From positions 1 to 64,000 of the forward strand of contig NZ_MAUE01000033.1 of assembly GCF_001702265.1 (NCBI RefSeq): a stretch of 64,000 bases of DNA, read 5' to 3'. A program made the position numbers and the translations under genes. Of the stretch, positions 51,024-59,673 are shown piece after piece. Source of the DNA: Pseudomonas aylmerensis. Its GTDB lineage: Bacteria > Pseudomonadota > Gammaproteobacteria > Pseudomonadales > Pseudomonadaceae. Below the pieces are notes generated by a model, which searched no databases, was not told where the DNA came from, and saw nothing but the letters and a program-made list of their open reading frames with translations. Every line of letters starts with the position of its first letter. Position 1 is the stretch's first letter.

Positions 51024-52013
51024 TCAGCGGGATAGATAACGCAGCATGGCCTGGGTGATACGGTTACCGGAGCTCGCCAGGTTGAGCGCATTGGTACGCT
51101 TGAACATTTCCTGGGCCAGTTGGATGAGGTGATCCTTGGGGGAATCGCCGGTAAGGCTTTGGCCAGCCAGTTTTCGCAGATCGCTGACGGTCAGGTCTCG
51201 CCCGAATCGGCCTTTGAGCTGGTTGTAGTGTTCGAGCATTTCACCGAACAGTTCTTTGTCAGTCTTGAATTGGAAGTAGTTGGTTCCATTGATGACAGCG
51301 TTGAGACTGGTCCGGTCGATCAGCCCATCGAGTGCACCGGTGGAACCATGACGATCAAGCGCACTCATCAGCCCCGGGTCCCGTAGCAATGCTTTTGCCA
51401 GGCGAATGTTCTCGTTGACGGCCGGGTTAGGCGACCAGCCCTTATTGGCCATCGCTCGAATACTGTCAACGCTGACATACCCAGGGTTCCTGGGGTCCCT
51501 GAAGGCGCTGTATTTGGCACTCAACTGTGCAGCCAACTCATTACGACTCATTAACGAGTAATCCAGGCCTGGCCCGCCGGGTACGGTGGGGAAAGGCCTG
51601 GGTGGCGGATTACTGATGACCGGCATCGGGCGTGGCGGTGGATTGCTCCAACCAGGATGCGGCCTCGGTGGTGGGTTACCCCAGCCTGGATGCAGGGGTG
51701 GACGATGCCCGCCAAACCATTGGCCCATCCAATGCTTGATCTGGCCCAAGGCGCTCGACGTCGCCACTGCGCCGCCATGGCGACTCGAGTCAGCCGCAGA
51801 CGTCGTTGTAGCCGTGGCCGACTGAGGCGCGCCGAATACCGGTCCGGCGTGGCTTTCTCGAGACTGGAAGCTGACGCTTGCAGCGCTTTGCCCCATGAAG
51901 GTTGGCGCGGCAGGCGCCGGGCCACGGGCTTTGGCGTGGGGGCTGGATTTGGCCTGCGAAAGTTCAGGGCCTGATGAAGCAGGTGTGGGTTTATCGAGCA
52001 TCGATACCGACAT
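51024..52013 (-). CDS. Pro-rich protein of unknown function, possible secreted effector
   Basis: A 329-residue protein. Residues 1-~85 are Ser/Ala/Thr/Gln-rich and likely disordered; ~105-150 hold three or four near-repeats of HPGWxNPPPRP; the C-terminal ~180 residues are helical with DG/DL-type loops (RDPRNPGYVSVDSIRAMANKG, FGRDLTVSDLRKLAGQSL) like those in the gene at 49481-50362. No signal peptide or membrane helix. The disordered N terminus plus Pro-rich linker plus folded end is typical of secreted or injected proteins. GGAG lies seven bases before ATG 52013; the open frame to 52280 overlaps the fecA terminator and is rejected. Confidence 0.6.
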   Translation of the reverse strand: MSVSMLDKPTPASSGPELSQAKSSPHAKARGPAPAAPTFMGQSAASVSFQSRESHAGPVFGAPQSATATTTSAADSSRHGGAVATSSALGQIKHWMGQWFGGHRPPLHPGWGNPPPRPHPGWSNPPPRPMPVISNPPPRPFPTVPGGPGLDYSLMSRNELAAQLSAKYSAFRDPRNPGYVSVDSIRAMANKGWSPNPAVNENIRLAKALLRDPGLMSALDRHGSTGALDGLIDRTSLNAVINGTNYFQFKTDKELFGEMLEHYNQLKGRFGRDLTVSDLRKLAGQSLTGDSPKDHLIQLAQEMFKRTNALNLASSGNRITQAMLRYLSR

Positions 52014-52160
52014 AGGTTTCTCCGTTACGGTGGGCGCGATTTTCAGCCTGTCGCTCCAACCACAATGTCGAAGCCCATCAGCTAGCCCATGTGTGGCGCT
52101 ATGTCGGAATTGGTTCCTGATCAACCGGCAACATGTGCTGTGCAGGTGTAGGAAACAGGC

Positions 52161-52194
52161 AAAAAAATCGCAGCCTCGGGGAGCTGCGATTTTT
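52161..52194. terminator. Terminator downstream of fecA
   Basis: AAAAATCGCAGC (52163-52174) and GCTGCGATTTTT (52183-52194) form a perfect 12-bp stem with A and T runs on both sides, sixteen bases after the fecA stop. It can act in both directions. Confidence 0.93.
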
Positions 52195-52209
52195 CCCAAT
52201 CGATGCGGT

Positions 52210-54615
52210 TCAGAACCCGACGCTGGCCTGCACAAAGAACGTACGTGGCTCGCCCAGGTACAACCCGGAGTTGTTATCACTGGAACGGGTGTAGTGCTGC
52301 TGGTCGAAAACGTTCTTCACGCCGACGCCCAGTTTGAGGTTCGACAATTGCTCGCCGAAGTCATAACCACTGCGCACGTTGACCGAGACATAACCCGGGA
52401 TATCACCGTACTGGCCGTCCGCCGTGCCCTGGGTGATATAGGTGCTGGTGGTCCCCGGTGCGCGCTGCCCGGACTGGGCGTACACATCCAGGTTGTGGGT
52501 CCAGTGGTTGATGTCGTAGCGCAGGCCGAGGGTCGCCACTTCGCGGGAATACAGCGGCAGGTCGCGGCCCTTGAACGGCACGTCACCTTCCGAGGTGGCT
52601 TTGGTGTAGGTGAAGCCGGCGTTGGCGGTCAGGCCGTCGAGGCGCGGGTCGAGGTTCGACAGGTCATAGTGGGCCGACGCTTCGATACCGGTGTGCTTGG
52701 TGGCCCCCAGGTTGGTCCAGCCCACGTCGTTGCTGACGTATTGCAGCTCATCCGAGAAGTCGATGTAGAAGAACGTCAGCTCGCCGCCCCACACGTTGTC
52801 GTTGTAGCGCGTCCCCACTTCATAGGTCTTGGCCTTTTCCGGGTTCAGGCCGTTGGCGGTCTGGTCGCCCGTGCCGCCCTGGCCCAACTGGAAGTATTGC
52901 AGGCTGCCGAACGAGGTTTCGTAGTTGGCGAACAGTTTCCAGGCATCGGACACGTGGTACATCACGCTCAGGGCCGGCAACGGCTCGTTGTTGTTAACCT
53001 CGCGGCGCTTTTCCGTCACGGCCTCGCCCTTGAGTCCGACCACCGGCCGGTCGTGCCATTCGGTACGAATGTCTTCAAAGCGAATGCCCGGGGTGATGGT
53101 CCACTTGCCGATATCGATCTTGTTGTCGATATAGAAAGCATTGGCCTCGGTGCCACCGGTGCGATCCTGATAGACGTGGCCATCGTTGAAGCCGACCGGC
53201 GTCGGTACGTTGTCGACCAGTTTCAGGCTGGTCGCCTGCTCGTGCATGCCTTCCTTGAGGTAGCGATAACCCAGGCTGACTTCCTGGGTGCTCGGGCCCA
53301 CGTCGAACACATGGGACACCCGCGGCTCGATGCCGAAGGTGTAGTAGGTGCGCGGGTAGGAGCCGATGCTTCCCAGGTCGCGGTTGGCGATGTTGCTGCC
53401 ACGGAAACTGTCGGAATAGTAAGTGAGGACTTCGGCTTGGGTACGGTCATCGATCTGGCGGATGTACTTGAAGGACACGTCCTTGCGGCGGCCGCTGAAG
53501 TTGTCCCAGTCACGCACCGATTGGTACGGGTTGGCGTCGAACTGCTTCTGGGTCAGGCCGCCGGGCATATCGGCGCTGGCGTCGTAGTAGTGGAAGTTCA
53601 GCGAGAAGTCGTCTTGATCGGTCGGCGCCCAGTGGGTCTTGAAGATCACGTCGTCGATGTCATTGGAGTTGTTGCTGTTGCGATAGCCGTTGCCATTCAC
53701 CCCGGAATACAGCAATGCCACGCCGATGCCATTGTCGGCGGTGCCGCCGATGAAAGCGTTATCGATGTGTTTCCAGCCGCCATGGGCGGACGTTTGCAGG
53801 GTGCTGCCGACTTCTCCGGAGAATTTCTCGGGGATCGCGCGGGTCACGAAGTTGATCACGCCGCCGACGTTCTGCGGCCCATAACGTACGGAACCGGCGC
53901 CGCGCACCACGTCGATGCTGTCCAGGTTGCCGGCGGAAATCGGCGCCATCGACAGCTGCGGCTGGCCATAGGGCGCGAACGCCGCCGGCACGCCGTCGAT
54001 CAGCACCGTGGAGCGCGGCGACAGGCGCGACGTCAGGCCACGTACACCGACGTTGAGGGAAATATCACTGCCGCCGGTGCCGTTGGATTCCTGCACCTGC
54101 ACGCCGGGCACGCGGCGCAACACGTCACCAACGTTCATCGCGCCCTGCTCGACCATGGCTTCGCGGCGGATCACCGTGCGCGCGCCGGGGTGGTTCTGCA
54201 CCACTTCGGCGTTGGCATCGCCGAGCCAGTCACCGACCACCTTGATGTCGGTGGCGCCCAGTTCCAGCGGCGAGCCGGCTTCACCAGTGCCGCTGTTCAA
54301 CGGGCGCAAGGTCACGGAACCGGCGTCGATCTGGTAGTCCAGGCCGCTGCCTTGCAGCAATTGGCGCAAGGCTTGTTCAGGAGAAAGGTTGCCGTCGACC
54401 GCCGGTGCCTGCTTGCCAGCGACCATGTCCGGGCTGAAAAACACTTGCAGGGACGTCTGCTGGCCCAGTTGGCTCAGCGCTGCGCCCAGGGGCTGGGCCT
54501 GGATGTGGATGCCCTCGGCGGCGTAGGCGGCCGGCAGCGCGGCGCTGACAGCAAGCGCCAGCGCGAGTGGCGCCCAGCGAGAGATTTTATTGTTGTTCAC
54601 GGCAAGTTTTTTCAC
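52210..54615 (-). CDS. fecA: TonB-dependent ferric citrate receptor FecA
   Basis: An 801-residue outer-membrane transducer: signal peptide (LALALAVSAALPAAYA), N-terminal signalling (STN) domain (~35-110, HIQAQPLGAALSQLGQQTSLQ...), TonB-box/plug region (DIKVVGDWLGDANAEVV, VRGLTSRLSPRSTVLIDGVP, FAPYGQPQLSMAPISAGNLDS) and a 22-strand barrel ending in ...FVQASVGF. VVGDWLGDA, ADMPGG and GTEA stretches match E. coli FecA closely, supporting ferric citrate as the substrate. It starts with GTG 54615, with TAGG upstream and no suitable ATG. The STN domain implies transcriptional signalling through FecR and FecI, encoded just upstream. A strong terminator follows. Confidence 0.93.
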   Translation of the reverse strand: MKKLAVNNNKISRWAPLALALAVSAALPAAYAAEGIHIQAQPLGAALSQLGQQTSLQVFFSPDMVAGKQAPAVDGNLSPEQALRQLLQGSGLDYQIDAGSVTLRPLNSGTGEAGSPLELGATDIKVVGDWLGDANAEVVQNHPGARTVIRREAMVEQGAMNVGDVLRRVPGVQVQESNGTGGSDISLNVGVRGLTSRLSPRSTVLIDGVPAAFAPYGQPQLSMAPISAGNLDSIDVVRGAGSVRYGPQNVGGVINFVTRAIPEKFSGEVGSTLQTSAHGGWKHIDNAFIGGTADNGIGVALLYSGVNGNGYRNSNNSNDIDDVIFKTHWAPTDQDDFSLNFHYYDASADMPGGLTQKQFDANPYQSVRDWDNFSGRRKDVSFKYIRQIDDRTQAEVLTYYSDSFRGSNIANRDLGSIGSYPRTYYTFGIEPRVSHVFDVGPSTQEVSLGYRYLKEGMHEQATSLKLVDNVPTPVGFNDGHVYQDRTGGTEANAFYIDNKIDIGKWTITPGIRFEDIRTEWHDRPVVGLKGEAVTEKRREVNNNEPLPALSVMYHVSDAWKLFANYETSFGSLQYFQLGQGGTGDQTANGLNPEKAKTYEVGTRYNDNVWGGELTFFYIDFSDELQYVSNDVGWTNLGATKHTGIEASAHYDLSNLDPRLDGLTANAGFTYTKATSEGDVPFKGRDLPLYSREVATLGLRYDINHWTHNLDVYAQSGQRAPGTTSTYITQGTADGQYGDIPGYVSVNVRSGYDFGEQLSNLKLGVGVKNVFDQQHYTRSSDNNSGLYLGEPRTFFVQASVGF

Positions 54616-54712
54616 GTCGAACCTAGTCCTGTGATCGCAAAAGTACGCGGCTGTTAATGCAAACCAGTTGCAGTTGCAGGAGAAGACGAAGAACTCGGAA
54701 AAAACCTGAATG

Positions 54713-55690
54713 TCAGCGTGAAATAATTTCCTGGCTGCCGTCCGGCAAGGTGCGCAAGGCCACCGGCAGGATATGTGGCAAGGCCTTGAGCAAGGCGTCG
54801 GTGTCGTTGGCCTTGAACACACTGGTCAGGCGCAGGTTGCCGACTGTCGGTGTGCTGACCCGCAGTGGCTGCTCGCGATAACGCGAGACTTCGCGTGCGA
54901 CTTCGCCCAGCGGCGCGTTGTTGAACACCAGCTTGCCCGTACGCCAGGCTGTCAGCTCCTCGGCGTTCACCGCGTAGGCCGTCGCCACCTGCCCCTTGCG
55001 GTCGACATGCGTACCCAGGCCCGCCGTCAGTGTCACCACGGTGTCTGCAGCCTGCCCTTGCACCTTCACGGTACCGGCCTCGACCGCTACGCGGGTCTGG
55101 TCGTCATCGCGACGCACATCGAACCGCGTGCCGGTGACCGTCACCTGCCCTGCCCCGGCGGCCACCACAAAGGGCCGGCTGGTGTCGTGCTCGACGCTGA
55201 ACATCGCCTCGCCCTGCTTGAGCTCCACGCCACGCCGGCCTTTTTCAAAATGCACGGCGACGATGCTGCGGCTGTTGAGGTCCATCACTGAACCATCCGG
55301 CAAGGCCACCTGGCGATGCTCACCCAGGCGGGTGCTGAACTCGGCAGTGTAGGGTTTTGGATGATCGAGGCCGCTGAACAGCCCTAGCCCCACAGCCACG
55401 GCGACCACACTGGCCGCCACCGCATAACGCAACACGGCGCGGCGCTTGGGGCGCTCGGCGGGTGCTTCGCACAATGCCTGCAGGCGCGCCCTGGGCAGCA
55501 AGTCGGTGGCGCTCCACAATCCCTGCAGCACATCGAACTCGTATTGATGCTCGGCGCGCTCATTGCGCCAGGCGTCGAACCGTTGGCGCTCTTCAGGGCT
55601 CAGGTCGGCGTCTTGAAGACGTACGAACCATTGCGCAGCTGCATCGCGAGCCTCCTCACTGCCGCAGGCACGTTCAACGTTATCCATCAT
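54713..55690 (-). CDS. fecR: FecR-type anti-sigma regulator
   Basis: A 325-residue inner-membrane regulator. The N-terminal cytoplasmic part (AAQWFVRLQDADLSPEERQRFDAW) is the FecR/anti-sigma signature, a single helix follows (~78-98, YAVAASVVAVAVGLGLF), and the periplasmic FecR domain has the TRLGEHRQVALPDGSVMDLN and VTGTRFDVRRDDD motifs and a C-terminal secretin-like segment that binds the FecA STN domain. AGGA precedes ATG 55690. It follows fecI by 28 bases. Confidence 0.92.
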   Translation of the reverse strand: MMDNVERACGSEEARDAAAQWFVRLQDADLSPEERQRFDAWRNERAEHQYEFDVLQGLWSATDLLPRARLQALCEAPAERPKRRAVLRYAVAASVVAVAVGLGLFSGLDHPKPYTAEFSTRLGEHRQVALPDGSVMDLNSRSIVAVHFEKGRRGVELKQGEAMFSVEHDTSRPFVVAAGAGQVTVTGTRFDVRRDDDQTRVAVEAGTVKVQGQAADTVVTLTAGLGTHVDRKGQVATAYAVNAEELTAWRTGKLVFNNAPLGEVAREVSRYREQPLRVSTPTVGNLRLTSVFKANDTDALLKALPHILPVALRTLPDGSQEIISR

Positions 55691-55718
55691 GGAAGGTCCT
55701 GTAAAAAGCGGGCGTGGG

Positions 55719-56219
55719 TCATGGGGCCATCGCGTCCAGGCGGTCACGCAAATGCCGCAGGGTGCGGATCATATACTTTTCCACCATGTTTTTAGACAAC
55801 CCCAGGCGTTCGGCGATTTCCTGCTGGGTCAGGCCCTCGATTTTCTGCCAGATGAAAATCTTGCGGCAGTTGAGGGGCAGCTCGGCCAAGGCCCGTTCTA
55901 TGGAGTCCGCCAACTGGATCGCGTGCATGAAATGCTCCGGGTCGCCGCTGTGGGGCGAGCTCTGATCACAGGTTTGCAGGGCCATGGCTTCGCGACGGTC
56001 TTCGCGCCGATAAGCGTCCACTGCAATATTGCGCGCGGTCTGGTGCAGGTAGGCGCGCGGTTGCTCGACCTCGGAAGATTTTGACTCAAGCACCCGCACA
56101 AAGGTGTCATGGGCCAGGTCTTCGGCCTGCTGACGGTTTCTCAGGCGGCGCGTCCACGTCCCGACCAACTCTTCGTAGTGTTCGAAAAAGCCTGTTCTGC
56201 GGGGCGGCTGAGGGATCAT
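55719..56219 (-). CDS. fecI: FecI-type ECF sigma factor
   Basis: A 166-residue extracytoplasmic-function sigma factor. Region 2 (EDLAHDTFVRVLESK, RAYLHQTARNIAVDAYRR) and region 4 (LPLNCRKIFIWQKIEGLTQQEIAERLGLSKNMVEKYM, which is given only in part) are typical of the FecI group. It is released or activated when FecA binds ferric citrate and then drives fecA. A weak Fur-box-like sequence lies upstream. Confidence 0.93.
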   Translation of the reverse strand: MIPQPPRRTGFFEHYEELVGTWTRRLRNRQQAEDLAHDTFVRVLESKSSEVEQPRAYLHQTARNIAVDAYRREDRREAMALQTCDQSSPHSGDPEHFMHAIQLADSIERALAELPLNCRKIFIWQKIEGLTQQEIAERLGLSKNMVEKYMIRTLRHLRDRLDAMAP

Positions 56220-56247
56220 CGCGGGAGCACTGGGGAGGCGGGGCGTG

Positions 56248-56267
56248 AATAGTAATGCTTCCTATTA
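56248..56267 (-). promoter_or_regulatory. Weak Fur-box-like site upstream of fecI
   Basis: On the minus strand AATAGGAAGCATTACTATTC, about 30 bases before fecI, has partial similarity to a Pseudomonas Fur box (AT-rich dyad with ATTACTATT). The match is loose; support comes mainly from the known iron control of fecI operons. Confidence 0.35.
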
Positions 56268-56303
56268 AGTCGAGCAATTGCTACCCGTCGCCCGTGGCAC
56301 TCG

Positions 56304-56948
56304 CTATGGCTGGCTGGCCACCTGCCGGAGACGGCTAAGCTTCTCCCGGCTGCCGCAGACGCTCATCTGGCACCACTTGCGCAGTTTGTTCTTGGAGATG
56401 TCCAGGAACACCCAATCGCAGTCGGTGGCCGTGCAACTCCTCAATGCCTGAAGATCACCGGACACCAGCATTTGCGTGGCCTCGATGGCAAGGCGGCCTA
56501 ACACCATGGTGGTGAGTTCCTGCGCGGTGGTGCAAGGTTTCCACTCCCAGGCAGGCTTGCCATCCACCGAGCGCAGCAGTCGCCAGGCAACGCCCTGCTG
56601 GAATGCCAGGTTGATCTGCTGCAATGGCGCATCGGGCGCGGCCTGTTGCAATGACAACGGATAGAACACGGCGTACAGGCACTCCCTGAACGCGATGATC
56701 GCGTCCAGGTCGGGCTGATAGGAAATCGGCGACTCAAACACCATGGGCTTGTAGTCATCGAACTCTTGTGCCGAGATCAACGAGGCATGGAGCGCCCATT
56801 CGAAGAAGAACTGAAAACTGGTCAGCCGCTCTTCGATCACCTTGAGAGTGGTGCCGGGACGCCGGCCATTGGTGGTATTGATAAAGTCCAACACCCGGGC
56901 CCCGCCAATCAGACGGATCGATTTTGCAGTGCCCGTAAAATGCGTCAT
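56304..56948 (-). CDS. CGNR zinc-finger (ABATE domain) regulator
   Basis: A 214-residue protein with an N-terminal ABATE-type domain (LIGGARVLDFINTTNGR, LTSFQFFFEWALHASLIS) and a C-terminal CGNR zinc finger: two Cys pairs in CTATDCDWVFLD and RKWCQMSVCGSREK. The canonical CGNR reads CGSR here. Such proteins are predicted transcription factors with the ABATE domain sensing a ligand. It lies 96 bases downstream of cysC on the same strand, so it may belong to the metabolite operon to the right and regulate it, or be separately expressed. GGAGCAG precedes the ATG. Confidence 0.82.
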   Translation of the reverse strand: MTHFTGTAKSIRLIGGARVLDFINTTNGRRPGTTLKVIEERLTSFQFFFEWALHASLISAQEFDDYKPMVFESPISYQPDLDAIIAFRECLYAVFYPLSLQQAAPDAPLQQINLAFQQGVAWRLLRSVDGKPAWEWKPCTTAQELTTMVLGRLAIEATQMLVSGDLQALRSCTATDCDWVFLDISKNKLRKWCQMSVCGSREKLSRLRQVASQP

Positions 56949-57044
56949 GTCTGCTCCTTAGAAAACGCGGTCTTGCGGCGATGCCGCAGATTACCTTGTT
57001 TTCTGAAAAGGCTGACAGTGTGATACCGACGCAAAGACCAACGG

Positions 57045-57659
57045 CTACGTGCGCGCGTCGTTACGTGCGACCCAATCGAGGATCGCCTCGACGGACTGCT
57101 CGACCGACAGCGCCTGGGTATTCAAGTGGACTTCCGGAAAGATCGGCAGGTCATACCGCGAATCAATACCGGTGAAGTTCTTGATCAGCCCGGCGCGGGC
57201 CTTTTTATACAGGCCCTTGGGGTCGCGTTGTTCGGCGGTTTCCAACGGCGCATCCACATGCACTTCCACAAACGACTCATTGCCGATGATCGAGCGCGCG
57301 TAGTGCCGGCTCGCCGCCGAGGGTGAGATCAGCGCGACGATCACGATCAGCCCCGCCTCCAGCATCAGCCGCGCCACTTCGGCGACGCGCCGGATATTCT
57401 CCTCGCGGTCGTTGTCGGTAAATCCCAGGTCCCGGCACAGCCCGCCTCGCACGGAGTCGCCGTCCACGATGCAGGTAAATCGCCCCTGGGCCTGCAGGGC
57501 AATGTCCAGTGCATCGGCAATGGTCGACTTGCCGGAGGCAGAGATGCCGGTCATCCAGATGACCAACGGCCTTTGCTTCATGCGCGGGTGTTCGGCGCGT
57601 AGATGGCTGAACGCAAACGCATGCAGGTTCTGGCCTGGACCTTGCGCAACATAGCTCAT
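57045..57659 (-). CDS. cysC: Adenylylsulfate (APS) kinase
   Basis: A 204-residue APS kinase producing PAPS from APS and ATP. It has the P-loop GISASGKS (38-45), DGDSVRGGLCRDLGFTDNDREEN, and RDPKGLYKKARAGLIKNFTGID. The usual ISPFRxxR loop is ISPSAASRHYAR, a mild deviation in the serine/arginine segment. A lone CysC, without ATP sulfurylase, is placed as the last gene of an operon whose upstream members include a PAPS-dependent sulfotransferase, so its job is probably PAPS supply for that enzyme rather than sulfate assimilation. Its ATG overlaps the stop of the MFS gene (ATGA); ATG at 57581 is a possible internal start. Confidence 0.9.
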   Translation of the reverse strand: MSYVAQGPGQNLHAFAFSHLRAEHPRMKQRPLVIWMTGISASGKSTIADALDIALQAQGRFTCIVDGDSVRGGLCRDLGFTDNDREENIRRVAEVARLMLEAGLIVIVALISPSAASRHYARSIIGNESFVEVHVDAPLETAEQRDPKGLYKKARAGLIKNFTGIDSRYDLPIFPEVHLNTQALSVEQSVEAILDWVARNDART

Positions 57660-58885
57660 GGCTTCTCTCCCGCCGTCATCGAAACAGGTTGTTTACCCAA
57701 CATGAACACCATCACGCACTGCGCGAACAACAAGAGCGCAACCACCCAGTAGACGCTTGAGAACGACCCCGTCAGGTCCTTGGAAAACCCGCCGAGGAAG
57801 TTACCGCACACGCCCCCCAGGCCGATCAGGACATTGGCGATGCCAAAGGCCTGGGTCAGGCGGCTGACCGGGACGATTTGCCCGATGTAACTGGGGACAA
57901 GCCCGAAGATCGGGTAGAACGCCAACGCGAACAAAAAGGCCGCGAGGTAGAACAGTGGAAGGCTGTTGAAACTGAATACCAGGGTGGCGGCAAGCCCCGC
58001 GCTCAAAAAGCACATCGCCAGGGATGCCCGCACGCCGACCTTGTCGGCGATCCACCCGACCAGAAACCCTGACGCCATGCCCACGGCACCGATGGTGGTC
58101 CAGATAAACCCGGCATCCTGCACCGACACGCCCAGCTCATCGCGAAGAAAAGGCGCCAGGTATGTCTGGAACGGCAACAGTGCCATGCCGTTGAGAAAAG
58201 CGATGGCCCAGGTCAGGTACAGCGAACGACTCAGCCAGGGCCGATCACCGCCCGCCACTGCCGAGTGCTCCCCGGAAAAGCCGACATCCTGGCTCGCCCC
58301 CAGGTTACGCAACAGAAACCAGGCCACCAGGCACAACGCCACGGAGATCAGGCCGGCGGTGAGCCAGATCGAACGCCAGCCGCCGTTCAAGGTGAGAAAC
58401 GAGACCAGCAATCCATTGATAAACACCCCGTAGCTGGTGCCACTGGAAATCAGCCCCATGACCCGCGAGCGATTCCCCGGGCTGAATCCCTTGGTGACGA
58501 TCTCGGCCAACGGGATATACACCGAGGCGGAACAGCCACCGAGCAGAATCAGCAGCGCGCCGGACAGCCAGATGTTGTCGCTGATACTCAAGCCCAGCAA
58601 CGCCAGGGAGGTCATCACGGTGGACACCAGGCTGATTTTCCAGCCCTCGAAAAACCGGCTGATATAGCTGGTGACCGAGGAAAACAGCAGGAAGCCGACC
58701 TGCGCGCCGCCGGTGATCACGCCGACCGTGGTGTAGTCGAAGCCGATGTCCCGGCGCATGTCCACCACGAGGTTGGCGAACAGGTAGACGCCGAACCCAT
58801 AGGTGCTGGCCACGAAGCCGGTCAAGACCACCGCCAGCACCACACTGTCGAGGGTGCGGGGGTTGCTCTGTACGAGTGTACTCAT
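57656..58885 (-). CDS. MFS transporter, probable exporter of the operon's product
   Basis: A 409-residue major facilitator with twelve predicted helices (VVLAVVLTGFVASTYGFGVYLFANLV, GGCSASVYIPLAEIVTKGFSPGNRSRVMGLISSGTSYG in part). It belongs to a YbfB/CynX-like or oxalate/formate-type group by general appearance; the substrate is unknown. It is embedded between the methyltransferase and APS kinase genes, with 10-base and 4-base junctions, so export of the pathway product (or uptake of a precursor) is the natural inference. ATG 58885 follows GAGGG; the extension to 58930 overlaps the methyltransferase and is not used. Confidence 0.85.
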   Translation of the reverse strand: MSTLVQSNPRTLDSVVLAVVLTGFVASTYGFGVYLFANLVVDMRRDIGFDYTTVGVITGGAQVGFLLFSSVTSYISRFFEGWKISLVSTVMTSLALLGLSISDNIWLSGALLILLGGCSASVYIPLAEIVTKGFSPGNRSRVMGLISSGTSYGVFINGLLVSFLTLNGGWRSIWLTAGLISVALCLVAWFLLRNLGASQDVGFSGEHSAVAGGDRPWLSRSLYLTWAIAFLNGMALLPFQTYLAPFLRDELGVSVQDAGFIWTTIGAVGMASGFLVGWIADKVGVRASLAMCFLSAGLAATLVFSFNSLPLFYLAAFLFALAFYPIFGLVPSYIGQIVPVSRLTQAFGIANVLIGLGGVCGNFLGGFSKDLTGSFSSVYWVVALLLFAQCVMVFMLGKQPVSMTAGEKP

Positions 58886-58895
58886 GCTCTGACCC

Positions 58896-59666
58896 TCAGA
58901 CGGCGCGCGCGGTGTGGATGACAAAATCACAGGTCATCATGTCGTAGTCGCGCTGGAAATCACCGTAGCTCTCATGCGCGCCAAACCCGGACGCAAGCAC
59001 CTCGGTGGCCAACTTGCCCGGCAACAACGGATACACCTTCAAGCGATACTGTTCGGTCTCATCGAAGGTGTAGATGAACTCACACAGGTGTTGATCGACG
59101 TGCCCCAGGGTCACGCAGGCGTTGGTGCCGCAATAGTAGTAATTGCCGCTGGCCTTGAAGTTACCCGCGCGAATCGCGAAGAAATTGCGCTGATCCACAA
59201 TCAGCAGGCCGCCCGGCTTGAGCAGTGCCCTGAACTTCTCCAGCACCCGCAATCGATCATGGGCTTCAAAGACGTGGCACAGCGAACTGCCCAGGCACAC
59301 CACCGCGTCGAACTTGCCCAGCACGGTAGGATCCAGCGCGAGCCAATCCATGTAGTGCGATTCAATCTCCAGGCCGCGTTGCCGGAAGTTTTCCCGCGCC
59401 TTGGTCAGCATGGTGCTGCTGCCGTCCGTGGCCACCACCTCAAACCCAGCTTCCTTGAGCTGGACCGCGTGGAAGCCGCTGCCCGTCGACACATCGATCA
59501 CCGAGCGCACACCGTGCTGGCGCAACAGCTCTTCAAAAAAGCCGCTCTCCCCGGCCTTTCGTTTTTCCCAATCGATCAACTCGTCCCAACGCTCCACGAA
59601 GTCTGCGGAGTATTGCGTGGCATAACTGGCGACTTCGCTGTGTTTGCGCCCTGACATCTGATTCAT
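58896..59666 (-). CDS. SAM-dependent methyltransferase, glycine N-methyltransferase-like
   Basis: A 256-residue class I methyltransferase. The SAM motif I is VIDVSTGSGFHAVQL (around residues 56-70), motif II VVATDGSSTMLTKA, and the catalytic/post-motif segment LKPGGLLIVDQRNFFAIRAG. The spacing SLCHVFEAHDRLRVLEKF, then DQRNF and later LKVYPLLPG, resembles glycine/sarcosine N-methyltransferases, hinting at methylation of an amine of an amino acid-like substrate. This is a family resemblance seen by eye, not a tested alignment. ATG 59666 has AGG eight bases upstream. It is seven bases downstream of the saccharopine dehydrogenase-like gene. Confidence 0.8.
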   Translation of the reverse strand: MNQMSGRKHSEVASYATQYSADFVERWDELIDWEKRKAGESGFFEELLRQHGVRSVIDVSTGSGFHAVQLKEAGFEVVATDGSSTMLTKARENFRQRGLEIESHYMDWLALDPTVLGKFDAVVCLGSSLCHVFEAHDRLRVLEKFRALLKPGGLLIVDQRNFFAIRAGNFKASGNYYYCGTNACVTLGHVDQHLCEFIYTFDETEQYRLKVYPLLPGKLATEVLASGFGAHESYGDFQRDYDMMTCDFVIHTARAV

Positions 59667-59673
59667 CACACAC

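Noticed and set aside
51895..54657. A 920-codon open frame on the plus strand opposite fecA
   Set aside because: It is the antisense of a well-supported TonB receptor gene; long antisense frames are expected at this GC content and codon bias, and the translation shows no family features.
57045..57659. Sulfate assimilation cysC
   Set aside because: No cysD/cysN or cysH nearby and the gene is embedded in an operon with a sulfotransferase, so assimilation is a less likely role than PAPS supply.
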